From: Chondrus crispus | Taxonomy: Eukaryota; Rhodophyta; Florideophyceae; Gigartinales; Gigartinaceae | Direction of reading: 5' to 3' | DNA length: 64,000 nt | NCBI RefSeq assembly: GCF_000350225.1 | Contig: NW_005178809.1 | Coordinates: forward strand, 165,117-229,116 | Shown here: positions 49,127 through 58,765 of the stretch, piece by piece | Numbering within the stretch: position 1 is the first letter of the stretch | Layout of the letters: the number at the start of each line of letters is the position of its first letter | Program-made: the position numbers and the translations under genes | The notes under the pieces: generated by a model | The model's database searches: none | Seen by the model: the letters and a program-made list of their open reading frames with translations, nothing else | What the model was told of the DNA's origin: nothing

Positions 49127-52100
49127 ATGCAACGCGAGCCGGTTTTCCTAGCCGCTTCCCGCTCCGATTCGGGGGGTTACGCGAGCTCAAACGCCTCCAG
49201 CTCCGCCTCCTCCGTGGACAACAGCCCTAACTTCCCGAAGAAGAGATGGCCCTCGGTCCATGGCGAGGCCGAGTCAGTCGCAGAAGCAGACGACGTCGCC
49301 TCCTACTTCACTGCCCTCACGGAAGCCGCCGTCAAGCAGCACAACGTCAACCCTCCAGACGACTTGCCTCCCTCCAACGGCGAGGTCACGCCGCCCAGTC
49401 ATGACCCCGACGCTCTCCCGGTGGAAACCCCGTCCTCCCTCGTCTCGGAAGCAGAGCAAGTCGCCTCTATTCAGGAGGGCCTCATGTCCTTAGATGGAAC
49501 CCTAGATGCCAACTATGATCTCAACCGCAGAGTCCGAGTCCTGTCTCCCTCGGGCCGCGCTTTCTCTAGCGTCGTTTGCCCGTTCGATGATCATGTCCAC
49601 TATATGCCCCAAGTCGAACTCTCCGAGCTCAGTCCTCAGCAGCTCAGTGAGAGCGACATTGTCTTTTCGAAGGAATTCGCCCAGCTTAGCGTCATTTGCC
49701 GAGTCCTTTCCATGGCCCTGGACCCCGATGTCCCTCTCCTCGATCGTTTCAAGTTTGTTTGCCTCGTCTCGTTTTACCTCGACGAGCACTTTGCTATGCG
49801 CTTGGGGCACATCCCAAAACTAGACCCGCGTGATCTTGAATCTGCCACCATTAATCTCCGCCGCCAGGTCCGCCCGCCCACAAAGTACGAGGAGGAGCTT
49901 GCTGTCGCGATCCGCACCGTCGTTGAAATGCAAAACCGTTGCTTTACTTCCCAGCTTTTGCCGAGGCTTCGAACGCAAGGCGTCGAGATCGTCAGAGGGG
50001 AAGAGTTGACATCTTTGGAGGCCGCTGATATGACCGCTTATTTTAAGGAGCACCTGCGTCCAGCGCTTACCCCTATTTTGCTTGACCCTACTCATCCCTT
50101 TCCTCTCATCCAGAGCCATGAGATATATCTGTACGTCATCTTGCACAACGCCAAGTGTCGCGCCAAGCGCAGGGTCATGTTTCGTATTCCGGCGAGCAAA
50201 CGTCTCATCCCTCTGGACGATACGAGTCTCCGTTTCGTCGCGTCGGAGGACGTCTGCGTCGCCAACTTGGGAATCTTGTGTCATTCGATGACCGTCGTTA
50301 GCTCCCACGTCTTTAGAGTTACTAGGAATACGAAGATCTCAATTGATGATGCCGCGTTTGGAGATAGCGATAACCTGCTTGACTTTGTCATTGAGGAGGT
50401 GCACCGCAGGCGCCAAGCCCCTGCCACTCGACTGGAGGTGTTGAAGGTGGCGCCTGCGAAGATGATTACCCACTTGAAGAATGAACTTCACCTGGATGAT
50501 TCGGACGTGTACGTTGTCGACTCGTCAATACTAGACCTTTCAAGCTGCATATCGCTCGCGTTCGTCCCTCTGCCATGGTTCAGACAGACGATGAGGGATC
50601 CTGTTGTACCTGCACCGTTCAGGGGGTTGACTGAGAGATTGCGAACCCACCCGGGCGCCATTTTCGAAGTCCTTCGCGAAAGGGATGTGCTTGTCGAATA
50701 CCCTCGCGACAGCTTTGAAAACTCAGCAATTCTGTATTTACATGCCGCAGCTCGGGACCCCATGGTCCGCACTATCAAGACCGTTATCTACCGTGGCGGC
50801 AACGACTCTCCAATTGTCGCAGCACTTATTCGGGCGGCGAAGAATGGAAAAGAAGTCAGCGTCATTATCGAACTGAAAGCGTCCCTGGATGAAGTTCAGA
50901 ATACGGAATATGCGCGCTCATTGCAATTGGCTGGTTGTAACGTCACATACGGAGTCTTAGGCTTGAAGGTCCACAGTAAGATCATGCTTGTTGTCCGCCA
51001 GGAGTACGACGGGACATTGATGTCGTACGTAAACGTCTCGACAGGAAACTTCAACCCCAAAACTGCCAAGCTCTACACGGATTGCTCATTGTTTACCTGT
51101 CGGAAGGATATTTGTACGGATGTCCTCGATGTATTTAACAGCTTAACTGGATACTCATGGAAGCCCGAGTTCAGGACTCTACTTGTTGCCCCTATTAATA
51201 TGCAGCGCCGCTTCATCGAGCTGATTAAAGATGAAGCTGAGAATGCCAGAGCAGGAAAACCTGCCAGAATTGCTTGTCAAGTGAACGGCTTGACAGATAA
51301 GCTAATTACCAAAGAGCTGTACGAAGCATCAATAGCTGGGGTGAGAATCGATTTGATTGTCCGAGGACCGTGCCGTCTTCGACCAGGGATCAAGGGTCTG
51401 AGTGATAATATTCGGGTTTACTCATGGATTGGACAAGTATTGCAGCACAGGCGCATATTCTACTTTCACGCCGGGGGCGAAGGCAAATTCTACATCGGCT
51501 CAGCAGATTGGCGGACCCGTAATTTGACTGCTCGAGTCGAGGTAGTCGTGCCGATAGATGATCGCAAGATCCGTAAGCGACTGGCGAAGGCGTTCAACTT
51601 GATTAACGATGAACAATGGATATGGAGGATGGCACCGGATGGTCGATATTACAAGGGAATGCCCGCAAGGACGTCGTCTCCTCCAGTATCCGTCTCAATC
51701 ACTCCATCCCGCTCCTCTGTCATAGACAACAAGCCCGTGGCAGAATTCAATAATCAAGAAGATGAAGCACAACCGTTCACGACTTACACAGCCCCGTCGA
51801 GGTCATCGCCTCATCAGGCACTATTGGATCACATGTTTAAAGATAAAGAACCAAACCAACAGCTCACTAGGACCAGGTCAAAGAAAATTCTTCCAATGGC
51901 TATATCAGACAGTGCAACAGACGACGACGCAGGAATGGTTAAGAGAAGCAAGCCGAGGTTCCAAGTTGACATCAAGGGCAACAAGAAGGTTGTAGATAAG
52001 ATAGCAGTCGGCGCGGTGCCGATTCGATTCGCTGGTGGAATACAAAGCATGAGGGCATTGGAGGTGTTGATGGTGGCTCGGCGCGTCGACGACCCGTGGG

Positions 52101-52648
52101 CTGTGCCGAAGGGCGGTATGAATGAAGGCGAAACAGTGCAGCAAGCTACGATTCGTGTCGCACGTGAAAAGGCTGGCGTATCAAGTTGTGAGGAAGTGGC
52201 AAATCTGGGATGGATCGTTGTCTCTAAGAAGGTGAAGCAGGTTGCTGTGCAGACTTTTGTACTTTTGGCAAAGGAGCTGGGAACATTTGCAAGCTCATCA
52301 AAGGAGCGTAGAAGGACATGGGTGCCAATTGAGGACGCAGTGCAACTCCTCAAGAAGAAACCACATGAGTTCTCCGAATGCGCGATCGAACGGGCTATCG
52401 CTTATTACCGACATTCGTTTTCTACATCTGAAACTGCTATGACATCGACCCCTCTGACGAGAAGCGTTGGAGGTTCGTTGCCAACATCGCCTAAGCACGG
52501 GTCCCCATCTGTTCATGAATCTGTCGGAGAAGCACACATGGAGCCAAGGCTGACGCTTTCTTCATCGAGAATGAACGGAACTGATGACGGAACGAACGGC
52601 AGGATGCAAGACAGCACGAAGAAGGCTGAATTTGGCACAGGCCAATAG
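49127..52648 (+). CDS. PPK1-type polyphosphate kinase fused to a Nudix domain
   Basis: Intact single-exon ORF of 1173 codons. Residues 1-160 are an acidic, Ser-rich extension. PPK1 proper covers about 165-860: FSKEFAQLSVICRVL at the N-domain; the phosphorylated His (about 617) in LGLKVHSKIMLVV; STGNFNPKTAKLYTD; RGPCRLRPGIKGLSDNIRVY; and the second His (about 780) in RIFYFHAGGEGKFYIGSADW with RTRNL. PPK1 reversibly makes polyphosphate from ATP. Residues about 970-1090 resemble a Nudix domain of the diphosphoinositol-polyphosphate hydrolase kind (DPWAVPKGGMNEGETVQQAT), but the Nudix box ends RVAREKAGV where REUxEExGU is expected, so two conserved acidic positions are lost. It may sense rather than cleave. 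A Ser/Thr-rich tail follows. Bacterial PPK1 is about 690 residues. Eukaryotic PPK1 is known from Dictyostelium and Cyanidioschyzon. Confidence 0.9.
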   Translation: MQREPVFLAASRSDSGGYASSNASSSASSVDNSPNFPKKRWPSVHGEAESVAEADDVASYFTALTEAAVKQHNVNPPDDLPPSNGEVTPPSHDPDALPVETPSSLVSEAEQVASIQEGLMSLDGTLDANYDLNRRVRVLSPSGRAFSSVVCPFDDHVHYMPQVELSELSPQQLSESDIVFSKEFAQLSVICRVLSMALDPDVPLLDRFKFVCLVSFYLDEHFAMRLGHIPKLDPRDLESATINLRRQVRPPTKYEEELAVAIRTVVEMQNRCFTSQLLPRLRTQGVEIVRGEELTSLEAADMTAYFKEHLRPALTPILLDPTHPFPLIQSHEIYLYVILHNAKCRAKRRVMFRIPASKRLIPLDDTSLRFVASEDVCVANLGILCHSMTVVSSHVFRVTRNTKISIDDAAFGDSDNLLDFVIEEVHRRRQAPATRLEVLKVAPAKMITHLKNELHLDDSDVYVVDSSILDLSSCISLAFVPLPWFRQTMRDPVVPAPFRGLTERLRTHPGAIFEVLRERDVLVEYPRDSFENSAILYLHAAARDPMVRTIKTVIYRGGNDSPIVAALIRAAKNGKEVSVIIELKASLDEVQNTEYARSLQLAGCNVTYGVLGLKVHSKIMLVVRQEYDGTLMSYVNVSTGNFNPKTAKLYTDCSLFTCRKDICTDVLDVFNSLTGYSWKPEFRTLLVAPINMQRRFIELIKDEAENARAGKPARIACQVNGLTDKLITKELYEASIAGVRIDLIVRGPCRLRPGIKGLSDNIRVYSWIGQVLQHRRIFYFHAGGEGKFYIGSADWRTRNLTARVEVVVPIDDRKIRKRLAKAFNLINDEQWIWRMAPDGRYYKGMPARTSSPPVSVSITPSRSSVIDNKPVAEFNNQEDEAQPFTTYTAPSRSSPHQALLDHMFKDKEPNQQLTRTRSKKILPMAISDSATDDDAGMVKRSKPRFQVDIKGNKKVVDKIAVGAVPIRFAGGIQSMRALEVLMVARRVDDPWAVPKGGMNEGETVQQATIRVAREKAGVSSCEEVANLGWIVVSKKVKQVAVQTFVLLAKELGTFASSSKERRRTWVPIEDAVQLLKKKPHEFSECAIERAIAYYRHSFSTSETAMTSTPLTRSVGGSLPTSPKHGSPSVHESVGEAHMEPRLTLSSSRMNGTDDGTNGRMQDSTKKAEFGTGQ

Positions 52649-53816
52649 AGTCATTATTGTGGTATATCACGTGGTCTGAATTGGCCGTGAGTCTGGGATG
52701 GTGCAGGGATTGAAACCCTGTTCGCGACGGGGGTTTGAAGAACTTTTTTTTTTTGTTTCTCTCTCGTGCCAACAGTACGTACATACAATACAGAAATGAC
52801 ATTTATACCCCTCTGGCAGTGCATCGTCAATCAGGATGAAGCCAAAGAAGATGGGCGGCCTCTTGCAGTGCAAAGCGCCAAAGTCACCAGAAGACTGTTG
52901 TTGTATCGTACACAGTACCCTGCTGATATCAGTGCCGCAGTGGGGGCTAGGTTGGTGAGCAAGATCCTCTACGTGGTCACACAGGTACAGTATTAACGGG
53001 AACAGGTGCTGGGGAAAAGTCCCCACAAAGTTGAAAATGTTGAATCACCTCAGTCCAAAATAGAGAGGAAGGGCGAGAGAACAAGACCCCCTGAACTAGC
53101 CAGCAAGGACGAGGCTGCTGTGGGTGGTAGGTAAATGACCTCAGCAAGGGCGAGGCTTCTGTGGCTGGTAATAGACTCAAGGCCTCGGTCTTCGATTCTT
53201 AAAAAAAGATTTTCGCTGCGTGACAGCTCTGAGATCGCAAACACAGCAGTCGAATCTTTCTTGATGAAGATACGAGGGATGCATCTTCAAATTCTGCAGT
53301 GGTGACCTCAAGTAGACGAAAAGGCATCACACAGGACATATCCCATGGCTTGTCTCCACCGTATACCTGTGAACTGTCACTTTGTGGAGCACTACCCTAT
53401 GCGCTGCTTGCCATTCGGCAACGCGATACGTGGAAATACTCGTAATTGTTGTTGAGTCTTGGGCATCTCCACCAATCCTAAGCCACCAATCCCAAGAGAT
53501 TCCTTCACTCCTGAGCAGCATACTGTACCCTTGCAAGGGTACTGTACGGCTGTGATAATCACATACAATGAAAACCTTGCAATGTGCACCCCAAGTCCAA
53601 GGATAGTTCTGAGGACCCCCCCGGAACAAGCTCAAATGACGTCTACTTTCGGAAATATCACCCCTACTGATCGTGAAATCTCCCTTTATTTTTTACTCAA
53701 GATGAAAATCCTGGAAACCATCACCGAAATTTACCCTTGCAATTTCAGAAATGAACTGTACAGTATCCCTTAAAATAATGGTTTCACGATATTCACTCAT
53801 CGCTACGCAGCACCAC
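52649..53816. other. Intergenic region after PPK1-Nudix
   Basis: No gene seen. A tRNA-like GGGTTTCAATCCC near 52705 (minus strand) lacks the other arms. 53655-53690 belongs to the repeat family also found at 47925-47960. Confidence 0.5.
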
Positions 53817-53820
53817 TTAA

Positions 53821-55080
53821 CCCTGTGCTCCGGTTTGTGACGATTTAGGGCGTCACAAGAAGTGAGACGATTTGTGTGACGATTCGTGAGAGTTTTGCTC
53901 TTTTCGCCGCCGTCATCTCATTCGTCTCACTCCATCTTCTTATTCGTCACACTTGGTTTGTGAATATTTGTTGAATTGTAGCACTTTTTGAGAACGTTTT
54001 GTGATCATCACAAAAATCGTCTCAAACATCACACATTTTCGTGAATCTTTTGTGATGGTTTTGTGAGACGCATCTCAAGACTCTCAAACGTCAACCTTGA
54101 AATCAAAACTCTCACACTGACAGTGTGCATTTTGTGATGGCTTTGTGTGAGTTGTGTGAGGGCATCACGAAGATCACATATAAAAGGCTCTCCATCTCAA
54201 AAGGCATACAAACTGAACAACGTCACACAAAAAAGATCTCCCTTTCCAGCCCTCTACGGCTAATTTCCAGAGACACTTCCCCTTCCCTTCGTGTTCGCAA
54301 CTGCGTAGGTTGAACCGGAATTTACTGCACGAGAAGGTCAGTGGGACCCAAACCTACTGCGTACTCTGTAGTTGGGTCAAAAGAGGGACAAAAGACGGGC
54401 GACCCAAGACACTTAGAAAGGGCTCGCGCCAGGTGCAGTGGTGTTCTACATGTAGGCAAGCTATCTGCTGCAGCTGCCGGACGGTCTGGCATTCTCGCCC
54501 TACACTGAAGCGACATGGGCCCTCTCCTGTCCATGAGAGGGAGTTTGACTCTGAGCGACGCACTCCTCGACGAATAAGGCAGGCTTCACAAGCCCGAGAG
54601 TGAAGGCCGTAAAATGTCTGTAGAACAAGGCTATCAGCTATGCTTTTTAGATGGGTTTGTGATGGTTTGTTGATGTTGGAGATGATTGTGAGACAATGGT
54701 GTGAGAGTCACAAAACAATTTGTGTGTGAATCACAAAACAGTCAACAAAAGAGCACTTCGAGATGTTGACGTCACAAAAATAAAGTGAGATTCACAAAAA
54801 CAAAGCGAGATTCACAAAACTTGTGAGAATTTTGAGACGTTTGTGTGCATTTTGTGAAGTTTATGCCCCGATCACAAAATAGGACCACCCCACACTTTTC
54901 GGGAGGACACTACTCGAAAAGTACGGGTCTCCTGGAGACAAAACGTCTATCTTCTTAACGACAACACAATTCTGCGTTCAACGAACCTACTCTCGGGACG
55001 TAGCGCTCAACAAGACCGAAGCAGGAGGAAAACAACCCGACTGGGGCAAAAAATAGCCGTCACAAAAAAGGAGCACAGGG
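53821..55080 (+). mobile_element. Non-autonomous piggyBac-like element with TTAA duplications
   Basis: TTAA at 53817-53820 and 55081-55084 flank inverted ends CCCTGTGCTCC (53821-53831 and 55070-55080), and both ends continue with TTTGTGACG after short mismatches. TTAA targets and CCC-type ends are the hallmark of the piggyBac superfamily. The 1260-bp interior is rich in TCACAAAA/TTTTGTGA and GTGAGACG motifs on both sides, probably transposase-binding sites. It keeps only the coding sequence of the C-terminal zinc finger (54310-54603), not the DDE core, so it needs a transposase from elsewhere. Confidence 0.85.
54310..54603 (+). pseudogene. C-terminal cysteine-rich domain of a piggyBac-like transposase
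   Basis: The frame of 97 codons encodes YCVLCSWVKRGTKDGR, then VQWCSTCRQAICCSCRTVWH, the C-x2-C ... C-x2-C ... C-x2-C ... H pattern of piggyBac C-terminal zinc fingers, which bind the element's ends. The DDE part is deleted. It resembles the finger at 44266-44405. The nominal ATG may be used or the frame may be only a remnant. Confidence 0.7.
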
Positions 55081-55084
55081 TTAA

Positions 55085-55496
55085 GAAACGATAAATACTT
55101 AACAGGCGAGACATCTACCGTTGTTCGACATGTGCCTGAGGCATACGTTGCCTCCAGGGATATACTCATATCTGAGTACTGCGACTCTTTGCCAAATATC
55201 TCTGCACGGTATTGGCGAATCACAAACTGGTCGGGAGGAAACGCATCATCCTGTCGACTGCTCTACAGCCGCCCCCAGCGAACTAGCCGTGAAGGCGTTG
55301 TCCCAGTTTCCATAAGCATATCTTGGTTTTGATTTTCTTCATTACCTTGCACTATTCGGTTCTCGCAAGCAATACAAATGGTCCCCTGGCCAAACCCAAT
55401 CGCAGAGTTTCACTTGTTTCTTGTGTGAAATGTTGTTGTAACCTCGTTTTGGTACCTGCCCTTTGATGTTTGAATAAACTCCGAATCACTGCCATA
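55085..55496. other. Short intergenic region
   Basis: Downstream end of the helicase gene. No other gene seen. Confidence 0.5.
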
Positions 55497-58019
55497 CTAC
55501 CGAAACGTCTTGAGGGCATGCTTCACATCTTCAGATGTAGTAACAACAGTCTCTGAAATACACGCTGAACTGTCAAAATTTTGCTTCATTTCTGCTAAGA
55601 ATGGGCTTTGGGACATTCTGATATCGGCTGATCCCAGCTCGTCAAGACGAGAATACGTGCAAACAAATTCTTTCTGCGTCCTTGTCAGCGCGACGAAAAA
55701 CATCCTGCGCTCCTCCTGAGACATGAGACTTTGCAGGTCAATTGACCCCGACTCCATAATTTCAATTCCACCGTTAACAGGGAAACGAAATGTGTCAGCG
55801 CTACATAGAAATACATACGCGAAAGTGGTACCCTTTGCCTTGTGAATTGTGGAGAGAACTGTCGGTGGGCGTTCTGTCCGCGAAACTTTTCCACCACGCA
55901 TAACTTCTGATCTTGTGAGAGATGAATCCAACATCTCGCAAAGCCTCTGAATCTTCTTCCCGATCCTAGCTCTCTGCTGAGGTATGCTTCTGTTAACATT
56001 TGTGGTCTTTGCGCCATGCTTTCGTAACTTCTGGGATCGCTGCTGTTTGTCGTTTGAGAATAGAGAGGAAAAGTCCTCCTCTTCAGATTGGTCCTCTTCT
56101 TTGGTTTTGGCCTCTAATTTGATTTGAGTCGTTGCATTTCCGCCAACATCACCTTTATCCTCTTCCTCATCAATTTTCCTTGCCGCGGTAGTCAATAGCT
56201 CGTGCCCTGCCATGCTTCCATCGAGAGTTGGATTGAACGACGTATCTTGACTATCATCCAGTTCTGGGTAAGCGTCAAGATCTCCAGCTCTGTCCGAGGA
56301 CAAGATGGTAGACACACAGGTCACAAGGTCGGATGCTGTCTGTAGTTTTCTCAACTTCAGTTTGAAATGTTCAGCACGTTCTAGAAGATTGCGTATTGGT
56401 TGATATGAAGCATCTGAGGGAAAGTTTGCATTTGTTACGCTTTCATATTCGAACCAAGCAGACAACGCTTCGAGAAACTTGGACGGAAAAGACTTGGGGT
56501 TTTGCGTCAAACTTGGACTAGTAGGTTCGGTTTTCGTCGTTGCAGGTACCCCAACCGCAGTAGGTTCTGACTTGACAAGTGACTGGAATGTCACTGTGGA
56601 CAAAATCCTTTCCACGGCCGACCTCTCTAAGTGAGGTGAAACAGTCACGGCCGCCCAGATAAAGGTGGCTTTATCTGTTTTTGGCGACATCAATGTTATC
56701 AGAGCAAATGACGCCGAAGTTCTCCTCCCAATCGTGCCAGCACGCCCATGGTCTGTGACAACAGTTGAAGTCGCTATTTTGGATGATGAGAACTTCGATT
56801 GGAATACTCTCAGCCCAGCATTCGTTCGGAAGAGCACGAGAATGCGTTCCTTCGTAACTTTAACTTTGGGCAGCAGGGCTCGGATTCTTCCCATCATGAA
56901 TTGAAGCTCAAGTTCAAGACTGCGGAAGGCGAAAATCCGCACTGGGGCACCATCTGGCTTTGCAGGAACAACATCTTTTGGAGATCTGCGAGAATTTTTG
57001 CTAATGACTGCGCGGGCAGATTTTACAACTGCTCCTGGGCATCTTCTATTTTCGGAGAGCTGAAGAATTGTGAGTTGGTCGGAAAACCAGCTCTGCAATA
57101 ATTCATGAGAAAACCAAGTCTGAGAGCTTCGAAATGAATAGATTTGCTGATCATCATCCCCTACAAACGTAAGGGACTTTGTTTTTTCTACAAGGATTTT
57201 GCACATCATGAATTCCGAGGGAGTGAGGTCCTGAAATTCATCAACCAGGACTGCAGTATAGCGAGAACGCATTCTAGATCTTACTTGTTCGTGTGAGGTT
57301 GCTAGCTGTACCGCTTTGCAAATCATGTCTTCAAAGTCAATGGCGTTTCTCGCATGGAGGCGCTCTTGGTACCGCATGTAAGTGCTTGGTGTGGGTCTAT
57401 GGTGTCCGAGAGTTGGGCGTTTGCTGGCTGAATTTGGAGCCAATAGTCTCTCGCATTCCCAATCAGATAGTTTCCTTTTGTGGGCATTCATCGGTCTTTC
57501 GCAAGCACGACTGCATGCCTTAAGAGGCTTTTCCGGTATCCGTGAGTTCACCTCCCCCGATTCGCGCAGGGCCTCTCCAATGAGAGACCGGGCCTCTTTC
57601 CCATCCAAGAGTTTTAACTTGCCTTCGGTGAGCCTAATGGTCTGGCGCTCGCTTGCTGAAGAACTCCGTAGTATCCAAAAGCCCAAGGCATGGAACGTGC
57701 GCACTTCGATGGTGACCATATTTCTTGCCCACTGAGCGTTCCGTGTGACTGCAATGCTCCCCGACATGTGCCTGCTCGTAATAATCTCAATCAGCTCTTC
57801 GGCCATCTCGTCAGCAGCGCTCTTGTTGAAACAGACACACAGCAATCGGGCATCCAAGTTTCCCTTTTGAATGAGCTCACTCGCAATTCTAAATGTGCGC
57901 CACGTTAATGACAACGTTTTTCCCGAGCCCGCTGTTGCGAGGATTAGAGTGACCTTCCCTTCCCAGGGGGCATCAACGGCCTCCCGCTGGGACACTGACA
58001 GCTTGACTTGTGAGGCCAT
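55497..58019 (-). CDS. UvrD/SRS2-like SF1A DNA helicase
   Basis: Intact single-exon ORF of 840 codons. All SF1A motifs appear in order: Walker A LATAGSGKT (about 28-36), Ia CFNKSAADEM, VRTFHALGF, motif II VDEFQDLT, III VGDDDQQIYSFR, IV LSENRRCP, V LSTIHKAKGTTF and VI EERRMFFVALTRTQ. The 2B region between IV and V is long and holds an acidic, disordered insert (EEEDKGDVGG, QSEEEDFSSLFS). Family knowledge: UvrD/Rep-type helicases move 3' to 5' on ssDNA; the eukaryotic SRS2 branch removes Rad51 filaments and limits recombination. SRS2-like is the best guess; a bacterial-type UvrD from an endosymbiont is possible, but no transit peptide is evident at the N-terminus (MASQVKLSVSQREAVDAPWE). Confidence 0.88.
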   Translation of the reverse strand: MASQVKLSVSQREAVDAPWEGKVTLILATAGSGKTLSLTWRTFRIASELIQKGNLDARLLCVCFNKSAADEMAEELIEIITSRHMSGSIAVTRNAQWARNMVTIEVRTFHALGFWILRSSSASERQTIRLTEGKLKLLDGKEARSLIGEALRESGEVNSRIPEKPLKACSRACERPMNAHKRKLSDWECERLLAPNSASKRPTLGHHRPTPSTYMRYQERLHARNAIDFEDMICKAVQLATSHEQVRSRMRSRYTAVLVDEFQDLTPSEFMMCKILVEKTKSLTFVGDDDQQIYSFRSSQTWFSHELLQSWFSDQLTILQLSENRRCPGAVVKSARAVISKNSRRSPKDVVPAKPDGAPVRIFAFRSLELELQFMMGRIRALLPKVKVTKERILVLFRTNAGLRVFQSKFSSSKIATSTVVTDHGRAGTIGRRTSASFALITLMSPKTDKATFIWAAVTVSPHLERSAVERILSTVTFQSLVKSEPTAVGVPATTKTEPTSPSLTQNPKSFPSKFLEALSAWFEYESVTNANFPSDASYQPIRNLLERAEHFKLKLRKLQTASDLVTCVSTILSSDRAGDLDAYPELDDSQDTSFNPTLDGSMAGHELLTTAARKIDEEEDKGDVGGNATTQIKLEAKTKEEDQSEEEDFSSLFSNDKQQRSQKLRKHGAKTTNVNRSIPQQRARIGKKIQRLCEMLDSSLTRSEVMRGGKVSRTERPPTVLSTIHKAKGTTFAYVFLCSADTFRFPVNGGIEIMESGSIDLQSLMSQEERRMFFVALTRTQKEFVCTYSRLDELGSADIRMSQSPFLAEMKQNFDSSACISETVVTTSEDVKHALKTFR

Positions 58020-58765
58020 TTTTCGTGTTCGTTGCCTATGGCATTATCCCACCGTGCATGCGCGGGCCGATACCTTGTTTCGACAAGGTACGATGCTCGC
58101 AGTATGCTTGGTCAAGTTGACAACGTCCGGACCAGGAAACCCCGGCACTCGCACTTTCAGGCTCCGAAACCAAAGCGGACCCTTGGATCGAACTACACGT
58201 ACCGTACTTGGTCTTAGTCTTAGTCTGCAAACTTGCTCTTACCGCAAATCGTGCCTGACGTACTGCACTACTGTACATGTACTGTATCTGGGATCAAAAA
58301 CACAAGAGCTTTTCAGTAAAACATACTGTACCTGGCTATTTTTCAAATTTCTAGCTTCGCCCTGCATTGCGCACTCCCGTTCGTAACTTGGTGTGTGCAA
58401 AAGAGATCAAGTAACCCAGCTCCTAGAAGTCGTAGGGTCCAGATCACTTCCGCTGCGTATCACACCCCCTCACACCCCCTCTGGCGGCATGACATGCCCG
58501 CTTTATTTGAAGTAGGTAGAATTGGTGGGGTGCTGTTGTTTGTTGAACGCTGCAAGTTGCGAAAAAAGGGGTGAAGATTTTGAAGCCTCGTCCACACACA
58601 ATGGCATGTGTTTTTACAAGTTAGAATTTACGGAGGAAAGTCATCTACCACACGGGAGTGAGAGAAAAAAAATAGCCTTCCCGTCGTTACAAATATGTTC
58701 ATTGAAAACCTAACCTCAGACAACAGAAGAATCGCCCCATGATGGGACCAAGAGTTTTTGCCACT
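58020..58765. other. Intergenic region upstream of the helicase gene
   Basis: No gene supported. It includes the helicase promoter region and the downstream end of the next minus-strand gene. Confidence 0.5.

Noticed and set aside
52690-52760. tRNA-like T-arm on the minus strand (GGGTTTCAATCCC)
   Set aside because: No matching acceptor, D or anticodon stems, and the loop does not fit the TTC rule.
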